From positions 22,380 through 86,379 of the forward strand of contig WQSX01000005.1 in NCBI GenBank assembly GCA_009787625.1: 64,000 nt of DNA, written 5' to 3'. Position numbers and translations under genes: made by a program. Shown here piece by piece: positions 51,431-61,598 of this stretch. Source of the stretch: Oscillospiraceae bacterium (GTDB taxonomy: Bacteria; Bacillota; Clostridia; Oscillospirales; Oscillospiraceae). How positions within the stretch are numbered: position 1 is the stretch's first letter; each line of letters opens with the position of its first letter. The notes under the pieces are model-generated. The model worked only from the letters and a program-made list of their open reading frames with translations, did not search any database and was not told the origin of the DNA.

Positions 51431-54067
51431 TTGAAACTTGTTGCTATAGATGGAAACAGCATTGTTAATCGGGCTTTTTTTGGAGTGCGGTCGCTCAACG
51501 CTGCTGATGGTACACCTACTAATGGGGTTTACGGTTTTCTGGCGATACTTGGCAGAATCCTTGGCGAAGAAGCTCCTGATGCGCTTTGTGTCACGTTTGA
51601 CCTGCCTACGCCGACGTTTCGGCACAAACTGTACGCCGAATACAAGGCGCACAGAAAAGGAATGCCTGAGGATCTTGCTGTGCAAATGCCTATTTTGAGG
51701 GATGTTCTCGACGCGATGAACATTAAACGCTATGAAGCGGCAGGTTGGGAAGCGGACGACCTGCTCGGTACGCTTGCGAAAAAATGCGAAGCCGAAAAAG
51801 TCGAGTGCGTTATAGTTACGGGAGATAAAGATACACTGCAACTGGTCACGCCACTCACAAGAGTTAAGCACATCAAAACTAAGGGCGGCAAAACCGAGAC
51901 AGTAAACTACACTCCCGAAGTGTTTGAGGAGGAATACGGCTTTCAGCCTGAGCTGATGGTTGACCTAAAGGCGTTAATGGGCGATTCTTCCGACAATATT
52001 CCCGGCGTTGCAGGGGTTGGCGAAAAAACAGCAATGGATCTTATCCAAAGGTTTGGGCGGATAACTGAAATTTATGAGAATCTCGAAACTCTTGAAATTA
52101 AAGACCCCGTAAGAAACAAGCTGAAATCCGATGCCGAAAAGGCAAAACTCTCATACGAACTTGCCGAGATACGCACAGATGCACCGCTTGAATTCATCTT
52201 AGATGAGTGTAAAGCCCAAAAGCCAAACAATGATGAGCTTTACACTCTATTCACTCGCCTGCGTTTCAACAATTTTATAAACAAATACAACCTGAGACCG
52301 CCTGAAATCACAGGGGGTGAGGTCGCTAATTCCGCAATCGTCACACATGAGACGATTACCGTAGAGACCCCAGATCAGGTTTCCGTTTTAATGAATGCGG
52401 CAAAAAATGCAGACTTTGTTTCAATAAGAGTGGAGCCGGAGTTTTTTGACAGCGTGGCTGTGGCGCTTAATACAGGCTTATATCTCCTGACTCGTGACGA
52501 TACTCCCAATTTTGAGCAACCCCTCAAGGTTCTGCTATCGGGCGAGGTCAAAAAAGTTGGGCATGACATAAAAGACACTATAAGAACTTGCTTGGAGCGG
52601 GGTATCGAGACAGGCGGTTGGATATTTGACACGGCGCTTGCCGCCTACCTGATATCTCCCACCGACTCAAATTACGAGATAGCAAATGTCTCACTGAACT
52701 ATTGTGGTTATGCGCCAAAAACAAGCAGTGCGGAGAGCGATCAAATGTCTCTGTTATCCGAATCCGATAACTCAAAAGCCATTGCCGAAGAGTCTTTTTC
52801 ACTACTTCTTTTAAAAGAAAAACTGGAAAATATGCTGAGCGAGAAAGAACTGAGCAAGTTGTATTATGAGATTGAACTGCCGCTCGCAACTGTTTTGGCG
52901 GAAATGGAGTACGCAGGAGTACTGGTGGACAAAGATGCACTCATAGAGTTCGGAAAAACCTTGGCACTAGAGCTCGCATCACTGGAGTCAAGTATCTATG
53001 ATGCCGCAGGTGAGGAATTTAACATAAACTCACCCAAGCAACTCGGTGTGGTGTTGTTTGAAAAGCTAAATCTCCCACCGCCCAAGAAAACAAAAACAGG
53101 CTATTCCACAAACGTTGAAGTACTTGACAAGCTTGAGGGTAAGCACCCGATAATCACATACATAAAAAACTATAGGGAACTCTCAAAGCTAAAGTCCACA
53201 TACGCCGAGGGTCTTCTTAAGGTCATAGCCTCCGACGGTAGGATTCACACACATTTTCAAATGACAGTGACAGCAACGGGGCGGCTATCTTCGACTGAGC
53301 CGAACTTGCAAAACATTCCTGTCAGGCGTGAAAGTGGCAGTGAGCTTAGAAAAATGTTCATAGCAGGCGAAGGCAATGTGCTGGTCGATGCCGACTATTC
53401 ACAAATCGAACTGCGCCTGCTCTCGCACATAGCAAACGACCCCGTGATGATAGACGCGTTCAAAAACGGCGAGGACATACATACAGTAACAGCTTCGCAA
53501 GTGTTTGACCTGCCACTTGAAGAGGTAACTCCGACTCATAGGTTCAGAGCAAAAGCCGTAAACTTCGGCATTGTCTATGGTATATCCTCGTTCTCGCTTG
53601 CCGATGACATAGGCGTAACGACCAAAGAAGCAAAGGTTTACATTGATAATTATTTGGCAAAATATTCAGGTGTAAAAAACTACATGCAAGAGGTAGTAAA
53701 AACTGCAACGGTGCAGGGTTATGTCTCAACTTTGCTCGGTCGCCGCCGCAATCTGCCTGAACTCAAATCAAGCAATTTCAATACTCGCTCATTCGGCGAA
53801 AGAGTCGCGATGAACATGCCAATCCAAGGCACTGCCGCAGATATAATGAAAATCGCCATGATAAATGTATCAAACAGGCTAAAGTCGGAAAATCTCGCCG
53901 CAAAGCTCATTTTGCAGGTACATGACGAACTTATTGCAGAGTGTCCGGAGAGTGAGGCTGAGATTGTTTGCCGCATTTTGCAAGAAGAAATGGAAAATGC
54001 CGCATCGCTCCACGTGCCACTGGTTGCCGAGACAAAGACAGGAAAAAGCTGGCATGAAACAAAGTGA
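51431..54067 (+). CDS. polA: DNA polymerase I
   Basis: 878 residues from TTG 51431, which follows AGGAGG at 9 nt; the ATG at 51368 lies upstream of this strong site and adds an unlikely N-terminus. The 5' nuclease domain (about 1-290) is intact (IDGNSIVNRAFF, VTGDKDTLQLV, GDSSDNIPGVAGVGEKTA). The 3'-5' exonuclease domain (about 315-480) lacks the acidic DxE motif (it reads SIRVEPE), so proofreading is likely absent, as in Bacillus and Thermus. The polymerase has DADYSQIELR, RAKAVNFGIVYG and QVHDELIAE. It fills gaps and removes primers. Confidence 0.95.
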   Translation: MKLVAIDGNSIVNRAFFGVRSLNAADGTPTNGVYGFLAILGRILGEEAPDALCVTFDLPTPTFRHKLYAEYKAHRKGMPEDLAVQMPILRDVLDAMNIKRYEAAGWEADDLLGTLAKKCEAEKVECVIVTGDKDTLQLVTPLTRVKHIKTKGGKTETVNYTPEVFEEEYGFQPELMVDLKALMGDSSDNIPGVAGVGEKTAMDLIQRFGRITEIYENLETLEIKDPVRNKLKSDAEKAKLSYELAEIRTDAPLEFILDECKAQKPNNDELYTLFTRLRFNNFINKYNLRPPEITGGEVANSAIVTHETITVETPDQVSVLMNAAKNADFVSIRVEPEFFDSVAVALNTGLYLLTRDDTPNFEQPLKVLLSGEVKKVGHDIKDTIRTCLERGIETGGWIFDTALAAYLISPTDSNYEIANVSLNYCGYAPKTSSAESDQMSLLSESDNSKAIAEESFSLLLLKEKLENMLSEKELSKLYYEIELPLATVLAEMEYAGVLVDKDALIEFGKTLALELASLESSIYDAAGEEFNINSPKQLGVVLFEKLNLPPPKKTKTGYSTNVEVLDKLEGKHPIITYIKNYRELSKLKSTYAEGLLKVIASDGRIHTHFQMTVTATGRLSSTEPNLQNIPVRRESGSELRKMFIAGEGNVLVDADYSQIELRLLSHIANDPVMIDAFKNGEDIHTVTASQVFDLPLEEVTPTHRFRAKAVNFGIVYGISSFSLADDIGVTTKEAKVYIDNYLAKYSGVKNYMQEVVKTATVQGYVSTLLGRRRNLPELKSSNFNTRSFGERVAMNMPIQGTAADIMKIAMINVSNRLKSENLAAKLILQVHDELIAECPESEAEIVCRILQEEMENAASLHVPLVAETKTGKSWHETK

Positions 54068-54536
54068 ACACTCTAAAATTAAGCCGAATCCACAGCAACC
54101 AATAATCGTCCCCGCAACAACAAAAAATCTCCCTCAAATCTTAGAAATCGGCAAGGAATCAATCTCCGCAGACTGGACTTTGGGTTTTTTACTAGCCGAC
54201 ATAAACAAAGAGGACACATATATCATAGCGGCGATGCATGGCGAAGAAGCACTCGGCTTTGCGGTTTTTCGAGAGGTCGGCGACGATGGTGAGCTTTTGC
54301 AAATAGCCACACACAAAGACGCACGCTGCAGTGGAGTTGGGAGCGTCCTTTTAGAAAACGTCTTGCAATATGCACAGCGTAAATCACTCCACAAGGTATT
54401 TCTCGAGGTGCGAAAAAGCAACACTCCCGCAATTAGACTCTATGAGAAATTCGGGTTTAACGAGATACGAACCCGCAGGGCGTATTATGATAACCCAATT
54501 GAGGATGCGCTTGTTATGGAAAGGACAACCCACTAA
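54054..54536 (+). CDS. rimI: Ribosomal-protein-alanine N-acetyltransferase, RimI-like
   Basis: 160 residues of the GNAT family, starting inside the last codons of polA (14-bp overlap). Acetyl-CoA is bound by the segment ARCSGVGSVLLENVL, a variant of the Q/RxxGxG/A motif; LHKVFLEVRKSNTPAIRLYEKFGF is the RimI signature, and the protein ends with YYDNPIEDALVM. RimI acetylates the N-terminus of ribosomal protein S18. Its place directly before tsaD is conserved in Firmicutes. The stop overlaps the tsaD start (TAATG). Confidence 0.9.
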   Translation: MKQSEHSKIKPNPQQPIIVPATTKNLPQILEIGKESISADWTLGFLLADINKEDTYIIAAMHGEEALGFAVFREVGDDGELLQIATHKDARCSGVGSVLLENVLQYAQRKSLHKVFLEVRKSNTPAIRLYEKFGFNEIRTRRAYYDNPIEDALVMERTTH

Positions 54537-55603
54537 TGACAATTCTGGCAATAGAAACATCATGCGATGAAACCGCTGTGGCAGTGGTGCGAAACGGCAG
54601 AGACATTCTGTCTAGTGATCTCTTTTCGCAAGCTGATATGCATGCCATGTACGGCGGAGTTGTTCCCGAAATAGCGTCGAGAAACCATGCCGTGGCGCTT
54701 GGGAGACTTGTTGAGCTGGCGCTGAAAAACGCACAAATTTCAAAAAATGACCTTGATGCAATAGCAGTGACCGCCGCCCCCGGATTAATCGGCGCACTGC
54801 TTGTTGGTGTGAATTTCGCAAAGGGACTTGCCTTTGCACTTGGTTTACCGCTGATTCCTGTACACCACTTGCGAGGGCACATCGCCGCAAATTATATCGC
54901 ATATCCTGATCTGAATCCACCATTTTTGAGCCTCGTAATCTCAGGCGGAAACAGCCTTATAGCCGACGTGCAGGGTTATACAGATATAAGAATAATCGGA
55001 CGTTCGCGTGACGATGCCGCAGGTGAGTGCTTCGACAAAACAGCCCGTGTGTTGGGGCTTGGTTATCCCGGCGGCCCTATACTTGATAAACTTGCAGAAA
55101 CCGGCGATGATATGGCTTTTAACCTGCCAAGTCCAAAGATAGAAAACCACCCATATGATATGTCGTTTTCAGGCTTAAAAACCGCAATTGTCAACATAGT
55201 CCACAATGCCGAGCAAAAAGGTGAAACGCTCGACACCGCATCACTCTCAGCATCATTTGCCCGAACAGTGAGTGAAATACTGGTGCCGCGTGTTTTTGCT
55301 GCCGCAAAAGAGCTTGGGCATCACACAATTGTAGTTGCCGGGGGCGTTGCCGCAAACTCACGTATCCGTGCAGATTTTATTAAAACGGCGAAAGAGGAAA
55401 ACAAGACGCTACTGATTCCGCCCCTGAATCTCTGCGGCGACAATGCCGCAATGATAGGCGCACAGGCGTTTTATGAGTATAAAGGTGGAGTAATAGCAGG
55501 CACGGAGCTGGACGCCCGTGCAACAATGGAAGTAAGCGAAAATTTTACACATATGAGGAATTACTATGAGTTTCGTACATCTACACGTACACACAGAATA
55601 TAG
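54536..55603 (+). CDS. tsaD: tRNA N6-adenosine threonylcarbamoyltransferase
   Basis: 355 residues. TsaD transfers the threonylcarbamoyl group to A37 of ANN-decoding tRNAs with TsaB and TsaE, which are not in the window. The family motifs are IETSCDETAVAVV, VVPEIASRNHA, the iron-binding HHLRGHIAAN, SGGNS and the Asp in CGDNAAMIGA. The last 38 bp overlap the start of dnaE in another frame, longer than usual overlaps. The C-terminal FRTSTRTHRI read from this overlap is not conserved and may be an added tail. Confidence 0.95.
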   Translation: MTILAIETSCDETAVAVVRNGRDILSSDLFSQADMHAMYGGVVPEIASRNHAVALGRLVELALKNAQISKNDLDAIAVTAAPGLIGALLVGVNFAKGLAFALGLPLIPVHHLRGHIAANYIAYPDLNPPFLSLVISGGNSLIADVQGYTDIRIIGRSRDDAAGECFDKTARVLGLGYPGGPILDKLAETGDDMAFNLPSPKIENHPYDMSFSGLKTAIVNIVHNAEQKGETLDTASLSASFARTVSEILVPRVFAAAKELGHHTIVVAGGVAANSRIRADFIKTAKEENKTLLIPPLNLCGDNAAMIGAQAFYEYKGGVIAGTELDARATMEVSENFTHMRNYYEFRTSTRTHRI

Positions 55604-58600
55604 CCTGCTTGACGGTGCATGTCGGATAAAAGACCTGATAGCGCGCGTGAACGAGCTGGGCCAGACAAGCATTGCCATCACAGACCACGGGGTGATGTAC
55701 GGCGCAGTCGCATTTTACAAAGAAGCGCAAAAGGCGGGGATCAAGCCCATAATCGGGTGCGAGGTCTATGTTGCTGCACGCACACGTCACAACAAAGAGC
55801 ATGACCAAGACTCGGTGCGCCACCATCTCACGTTATTATGCAAAAACGAAAAAGGCTACAAAAACCTGTGTAAACTGGTCAGCCGCTCTTTCACCGAAGG
55901 GTTTTACACAAAACCACGTGTAGACATCGAGCTATTAAAAGAATACAGCGAAGGGCTCATAGCTCTATCGGGGTGTATCAGCGGTGAGCTTTCAAAGCTC
56001 ATTAATGACGATAACTATGATGCCGCCAAGCGAAAGGCGCTCGAAATGCAGGAAATCTTCGGAGATGGGAATTTCTACATAGAACTCCAAGACCACGGCT
56101 TGGAGGATCAGCAAAAAGCAAAAGCGGGTCTGATAAAACTCAGCAAAGAAACAGGTATAAAACCTGTTGCAACAAACGATGCTCACTATGTAGACAGTGG
56201 CGGAGCGGAAGTTCAAGATGTATTGATGTGCATTCAAACCAATAAAACCGTCTATGACACCGATAGAATGAAATTCGACTCAGACCAGCTCTACATAAAA
56301 TCAGAAGAGGAGATGTCCATACTATTCCCAGATCTGCCCGAAGCAATCAGCAACACCGCAGAAATAGCGGAAAAATGCAGCTATGATTTCGATTTTTCAT
56401 CTTATCATCTCCCTGAGTTTACCTTACCTGAGGGCAAAACAGATGCAACGGAATATCTTAGAGAGCTCTGTAAAAAAGGTTTCGACAAACGTTATTCCAA
56501 AGATCGAAAGGACAGAGCTGAGCTTGAAAAACAACTTGAGTATGAACTGAAAATGTTTGCGAGCATGGGCTTTACAGACTATTTCTTAATAGTTGCAGAC
56601 TTCATAGACTATGCAAAGAGCAAAAATATCCCCGTAGGTCCCGGCAGAGGCAGTGCCGCCGGGAGCATAGCTTCATATTGCCTTGGAATAACAGGTGTTG
56701 ACCCTATTAAGTATAACCTCTACTTTGAACGTTTCCTAAATCCTGAACGAATCAGTATGCCCGACATCGACATCGACTTCTGCGAGCGTAGGCGCACAGA
56801 GGTAATTGACTATGTTAAGGAAAAATACGGCGCAGACAGAGTGGCGCAAATCACCACATTTAACACGTTAAAAGCAAAAAACGCCATACGAAGTGTTGCA
56901 AAAGCGCTGGCGCTCACGTTCGCCGAGGAGACGGAGCTCGCCAAGGAAATTCCTGACCGCCTTGGCATAACAATAAACGATGCTTTGCTCAGTTCAAAGC
57001 GTTTGCACTCCCTCTATGACGAGGATGACCGCATAAGAAAAGTCATTGATACGGCAATGGCTCTCGAAGATATGCCAAAAGATAGCGGAACACACGCCGC
57101 CGGGGTGGTTGTAACAAAGCTGCCTGTGAGTGATTATGTCCCCCTTAACCTTTCAAAAAAGGACGATTCCATCGCAACACAGTACACAATGAACACCCTC
57201 GAAGAACTCGGACTTCTCAAAATGGACTTTCTCGGACTACGAAACCTCACCATCATCGAGGATGCTGTGCAAAAAATCAGAGAGACAGAGCCGAGCTTTT
57301 CTATTGAAGATATACCCGACGATGATAAGGATGTTTTTGAAATGCTCTCGGCAGGAAAAACAGCCGGTGTATTTCAACTTGAATCGCAGGGTATGACAGG
57401 CGTGTGCGTGGGGCTAAAGCCAAAAAACATTGAGGACATCACAGCCGTTATATCTCTCTACCGCCCCGGTCCGATGGAGTCTATACCAAGGTTTCTTGAC
57501 TGGAGCCAAAACCCTGACAAAATAAGTTATAAGCATCCGCTACTGGAGCCAATACTCTCAGTAACTTACGGCTGCATAGTATATCAGGAACAGGTAATTG
57601 AGATATTCCGAAAGCTCGGCGGATTTTCAATCGGGCAGGCGGACATGATTCGCCGTGCCATGTCAAAGAAAAAAGTTGCGGAAATCGACCGTGAGAAAAA
57701 AGCCTTCATTAATGGAGACTCGGAGCGAGGCATTTGCGGAGCGGTGGAAAACGGCGTACCCAAGCACATAGCATCAAGCATTTATGACGAGATATTTGCA
57801 TTCGCCAACTATGCGTTCAATAAGAGCCACGCTGTAGCATATGCGGTAATTTCATACCAAACGGCGTACCTCAAGTATCACTATCCACAGATTTACATGG
57901 CGGCACTTTTGACTTCCATTCTCGGTTCACTTGATGGCGTTGCAGAGTACACCGCCGCTTGCAAATCCATGGGAATTGAACTCCTGCCGCCAAGTATCAA
58001 CGAATCTGAAGCTAACTTCACCGTTGCAGGCAGCAACATTCGCTACGGACTTGTCGCCATAAAAAATATCGGCAGGAGCTTTATTGAAAGTGTGGTGGCA
58101 GAGCGCAAAAAAGGTGGGGTTTTCAGTAGTTTTGAAGACTTCTGTGACCGTATGTACGGTAATGAGCTAAACCGCCGAGCAATAGAGAGCCTTATAAAGA
58201 GCGGCTGTTTTGACGGCATGGGTGCAAACAGACGGCAACTCCTCAACATTTCAGACCTCGTGCTTGACAGTGTTACAGAAGATAGGCGAAAAAATGTCGA
58301 GGGTCAAATAGATATGTTTGGGATGGTGGATGACAGCGAAGGTTCGAGGCGCCACGCGATTGAACTCCCAATCATGGAGGAATATAGTAAAACAGAGCTT
58401 ACAAAGATGGAGCGTGAGGTAACGGGTATCTATCTTTCGGGACATCCCATGGATGAGCACAGAAAAGTTGCGAAAAATAATGGAGCTATAAATATTGGTG
58501 AGCTTCTCTCAGATACCGTGCGTGAAGATGGTTATGTCAAGTATAGAGACGGGCAAAAAGTAATAGTCGCAGGTGTCATAGAAAATGTGCGCACTAGACC

Positions 58601-59054
58601 CACGAGAAATAATTCCCTAATGTCATACATAATGCTCGACGATGGCACCGGCAGTATCGAACTGCTTGCGTTTCAACGAATTATTGATGAATCGGGAAAT
58701 TATCTGCACACCGACGCTCAGGTTTTAGTGCGAGGTAAGGTTTCCACAAGAGATGGCAAAGACACGCAGATTGTAGTAGACAGCCTACGCCCAATAACAG
58801 ACCTCACCCTAGACGGTCCCGCCCCCACTTCAGAATATCCGCTCGACAAAAAGCTATATGTTAAGCTAAAGGCTGAGAACTCTCCCGAATATGAGCGGCT
58901 AATACTGGTGAGTAAAATGTTTCCCGGCAAGAGTCAAATGATTATTCATTTTGAGGAGAGCAAAAAAACAGTAGGCACAAAAATCCTAATCCATGATGCG
59001 TTCACTAAGGAGCTAACCGAGTTTCTCGGCGAGAAAAATGTTGTGGTTCGGTAG
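55566..59054 (+). CDS. dnaE: DNA polymerase III alpha subunit, DnaE type
   Basis: 1162 residues, full length. The PHP domain starts at once (HLHVHTEYSLLDG, TDHG, IGCEVY). The catalytic palm has GPGRGSAAGSIASY and the aspartates in MPDIDIDFCERRR (near residue 400); the fingers and helix-hairpin-helix region follow, and an OB fold near 990-1075 (VIVAGVIENVRTR). It is DnaE-type rather than PolC; Clostridia often hold both, with PolC as main replicase. GAGG precedes the ATG inside the tsaD end, so polA-rimI-tsaD-dnaE are read as one unit. Confidence 0.96.
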   Translation: MSFVHLHVHTEYSLLDGACRIKDLIARVNELGQTSIAITDHGVMYGAVAFYKEAQKAGIKPIIGCEVYVAARTRHNKEHDQDSVRHHLTLLCKNEKGYKNLCKLVSRSFTEGFYTKPRVDIELLKEYSEGLIALSGCISGELSKLINDDNYDAAKRKALEMQEIFGDGNFYIELQDHGLEDQQKAKAGLIKLSKETGIKPVATNDAHYVDSGGAEVQDVLMCIQTNKTVYDTDRMKFDSDQLYIKSEEEMSILFPDLPEAISNTAEIAEKCSYDFDFSSYHLPEFTLPEGKTDATEYLRELCKKGFDKRYSKDRKDRAELEKQLEYELKMFASMGFTDYFLIVADFIDYAKSKNIPVGPGRGSAAGSIASYCLGITGVDPIKYNLYFERFLNPERISMPDIDIDFCERRRTEVIDYVKEKYGADRVAQITTFNTLKAKNAIRSVAKALALTFAEETELAKEIPDRLGITINDALLSSKRLHSLYDEDDRIRKVIDTAMALEDMPKDSGTHAAGVVVTKLPVSDYVPLNLSKKDDSIATQYTMNTLEELGLLKMDFLGLRNLTIIEDAVQKIRETEPSFSIEDIPDDDKDVFEMLSAGKTAGVFQLESQGMTGVCVGLKPKNIEDITAVISLYRPGPMESIPRFLDWSQNPDKISYKHPLLEPILSVTYGCIVYQEQVIEIFRKLGGFSIGQADMIRRAMSKKKVAEIDREKKAFINGDSERGICGAVENGVPKHIASSIYDEIFAFANYAFNKSHAVAYAVISYQTAYLKYHYPQIYMAALLTSILGSLDGVAEYTAACKSMGIELLPPSINESEANFTVAGSNIRYGLVAIKNIGRSFIESVVAERKKGGVFSSFEDFCDRMYGNELNRRAIESLIKSGCFDGMGANRRQLLNISDLVLDSVTEDRRKNVEGQIDMFGMVDDSEGSRRHAIELPIMEEYSKTELTKMEREVTGIYLSGHPMDEHRKVAKNNGAINIGELLSDTVREDGYVKYRDGQKVIVAGVIENVRTRPTRNNSLMSYIMLDDGTGSIELLAFQRIIDESGNYLHTDAQVLVRGKVSTRDGKDTQIVVDSLRPITDLTLDGPAPTSEYPLDKKLYVKLKAENSPEYERLILVSKMFPGKSQMIIHFEESKKTVGTKILIHDAFTKELTEFLGEKNVVVR

Positions 59055-59061
59055 TTTTAGA

Positions 59062-60540
59062 TTATACAGTAATCAGCGAAAATGAGAACAATATCTCAGA
59101 AGTTTCCCTCAAAAATGCATTTACAGAGTCGATGGTTGCGCCCACCTCTGAGATTCCGTCCAACCTTAGCGCTGCACTACGTCTACGGGCAAGGCTGTCA
59201 TTGAACACAACGAATACGCTTTCGTTCGGTTCGTAAACAATAGTTATGAAGTGTGCGGCACTCGTATGTGTGTAGGCAAGTATTGCGACGCGAGATGACC
59301 TAATTTCCTCGTCAATATTCAGAGAGCCGCGAGGAAATAGTGTATGGGAAACATCAAACCCCGAATCGCGCAAAAAACGCTCAATCGCATGAGGAAAAGT
59401 TCCAAGCACGCCATCTAAAACAGTACCTCGGTTCGTTTCAAAATGATAGACAATCGCCGCAGGGTGAACAGGCTCACCAAGCGCAATAAGCGCATTGTAT
59501 GCCGCAATCCACCCGCAACCATTGTACCAACCCTCATTCATGCCGGGTCTTGAACCCATTTGAATCAATGTTGCAGGTGGAAGTCTTTGATTGTCAATCG
59601 GTGTTTCCAAATCAAAGTAAATGCTACGATTGTGCATATAGTTGGCATCAGCACTTACCTGACTCTGCTGCTCTGCTTGCTCCTCCTCCGCCGTTTCCTC
59701 TGCCAACTCTGCCTCAATCCGCTCTGCTTCCAATCTCTCAGCTTCAAGCTGTTCATTCTCCAGCCGCAGTTGCTCTTCAATATGAGCTAAATGGCTCTGT
59801 ACAGTTGTTGAAATTGCGGCAAATACTCTGAGAATCGCCTCGGAGTCGCCAATCTCCCTATAAATTTCAAGCGCACTTTGATACGAGTCACGAGCATACT
59901 GAAACAACTTGTTTTCGTAGTAAAATTCACCACGCGCCTCATATTCCAGTGCAATTACACGTTTTGCTTGGATAATCCGTTGCTCAGTGTCTTCAACCAG
60001 CTCCTGAGCAACTGTAGCCCCCTCATCAAAAGCAAGGGCATCCGCCAGATTTTTTGCATTTTCAAAAATGAGCAGGGCATCGTCATAATCGCCATGCCCC
60101 AAAAGCATTTCACCATAAGCGACCATTTCTTCAAAGTAAATAAACTGATCGTTTATATCAATAATTTCGCCAATAAAGCCTGAGTCGAGATCTTCTATGT
60201 TTCCTGCAAAATTTTGTGCAAGGATAAATTCATTGCGCGCCGCATGAAAATTACCCAACTCAAAATGCTCTGAACCCTCCACAATAGATTCGATGACAGC
60301 GGTGAGATCACCTGCCAAAGCCACATAGTGCTCATCAGCAAGCCGCAAAGCTATCTCGCGTGCCTCAAAAGCCTCATAAAGAGCAGACTCATTCTGCCCA
60401 CTTTCAACATGCGCTATAGCCTGCGCCAAGTGCGTTTCCATGTCATTGCGCAACCTTTGCATATGCCATAAATAGACCAAGCCCACCGTAATAAAAACAA
60501 CGCAGACAGAAGCTATAGCAACAACACGAAATTTCTTCAT
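59062..60540 (-). CDS. Membrane-anchored protein with a helical repeat region and a C39-like peptidase domain
   Basis: 492 residues. One N-terminal membrane anchor (about 5-25) is followed by a 220-residue helical region with TPR-like periodicity (AxxxFEAREIALRLADEHY, GNFHAARNEFILAQNFA, YQSALEIYREIGD) and a Glu-rich coiled coil (about 255-300). The C-terminal 160 residues look like a papain-type C39-like domain, with catalytic Cys in NGCGWIAAYNAL, His in HFITIVYE and Asn/Asp in VFNDS. Extracellular processing of peptides or wall links is likely. It ends 7 bp from the convergent dnaE. Confidence 0.78.
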   Translation of the reverse strand: MKKFRVVAIASVCVVFITVGLVYLWHMQRLRNDMETHLAQAIAHVESGQNESALYEAFEAREIALRLADEHYVALAGDLTAVIESIVEGSEHFELGNFHAARNEFILAQNFAGNIEDLDSGFIGEIIDINDQFIYFEEMVAYGEMLLGHGDYDDALLIFENAKNLADALAFDEGATVAQELVEDTEQRIIQAKRVIALEYEARGEFYYENKLFQYARDSYQSALEIYREIGDSEAILRVFAAISTTVQSHLAHIEEQLRLENEQLEAERLEAERIEAELAEETAEEEQAEQQSQVSADANYMHNRSIYFDLETPIDNQRLPPATLIQMGSRPGMNEGWYNGCGWIAAYNALIALGEPVHPAAIVYHFETNRGTVLDGVLGTFPHAIERFLRDSGFDVSHTLFPRGSLNIDEEIRSSRVAILAYTHTSAAHFITIVYEPNESVFVVFNDSLARRRSAALRLDGISEVGATIDSVNAFLRETSEILFSFSLITV

Positions 60541-60544
60541 CTTA

Positions 60545-61591
60545 TTATTTTCCCCCGAATGTCACAGCAGTCAATCCTTTCAAGTCTGCTAAAAACTCGT
60601 CGACTGCTGATTTTTCGGTTGCCCATGATATCACCAGCCGCACTGCTACGTCGCTTTCGACTTTTGCCCATTCGTAAAATCCATATAACTCGCCCATCTT
60701 TTGTGAAATATCGGTTGGCAACACGGGTACTACAAAATTCGTCTGTGCTTCAAATAGTAGCTTGTACCCCAAAGCTTGAATCCCGCCTGCCAGATAACTT
60801 GCTGTCTCGTTGCTTTGACGAGCCAGCTTGTCGTATAGTCCATCGGTAAAAAGTGCCTTGAACTGCAAGCCCATGGCAGATGATTTTGCCAAAAGCGCAC
60901 CACGCTGTTTCATTAAATATCTAAAATCAGGTTTTAAGGCATCGTTAAAAATAACCACAGCTTCACCAAAAAGTGCGCCATTTTTAGTTCCGCCGACAAA
61001 AACCGCATCAACGAGCCTTGCAAAATCGGCATATTCCAGATCACATGCCGTAGTATTGAGTGCGGCACCGAACCTAGCACCGTCAACATACAGATAAAGT
61101 TCATTGCTCCTGCAAAATTCTGATATTGCAGTCAGTTCCGCCTTGTTGTAGACTGTTCCTCCCTCGGTCGATTGCGAGATATATACAAGCCGCGGCTTGA
61201 CCATATGCTCATCTTCATGCTCGTCCAAAACAGATTCAATATCGGAAACTGCGAGCTTGCCATCATACCCTGTGCGAGTGCAAACCTTATGCCCCGTGGC
61301 CTCAATTGCCCCTGTCTCATGCACAAAAATATGCCCGGTCTGTACGGCTATAACGGATTCATGCGGGCGCAGAGCTGATGAAATCACCAAGAGATTTGTG
61401 AGCGTGCCGCCCGAAATAAAGTGAACATCAGCATCGGGTGCTTTGAACTTTTCCTTGATAAGCTCTGCGGCATCTCGGCAAAAGACATCAAGCCCATAAC
61501 CGTCAAGTTGTGCCGTGCCGGCATTTTTAAGCGCATCCAAAATAAGGGGATGCACAAGTTCACTGTAGTCGTTTCTAAAACTGTATTTCAT
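60545..61591 (-). CDS. Low-specificity threonine aldolase-like PLP enzyme
   Basis: 348 residues of the beta-eliminating lyase/threonine aldolase fold-type I family. The PLP lysine lies in FVGGTKNGALFGEAVV, the aspartate that binds the ring nitrogen in LYVDGARFGAAL, and the phosphate loop in FISGGTLTNLLV. It starts with RNDYSELVHPLILDAL, typical of the L-threonine aldolase group, which cleaves threonine to glycine and acetaldehyde. It lies 4 bp before the C39-like gene on the same strand. Confidence 0.9.
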   Translation of the reverse strand: MKYSFRNDYSELVHPLILDALKNAGTAQLDGYGLDVFCRDAAELIKEKFKAPDADVHFISGGTLTNLLVISSALRPHESVIAVQTGHIFVHETGAIEATGHKVCTRTGYDGKLAVSDIESVLDEHEDEHMVKPRLVYISQSTEGGTVYNKAELTAISEFCRSNELYLYVDGARFGAALNTTACDLEYADFARLVDAVFVGGTKNGALFGEAVVIFNDALKPDFRYLMKQRGALLAKSSAMGLQFKALFTDGLYDKLARQSNETASYLAGGIQALGYKLLFEAQTNFVVPVLPTDISQKMGELYGFYEWAKVESDVAVRLVISWATEKSAVDEFLADLKGLTAVTFGGK

Positions 61592-61598
61592 CTTATGT

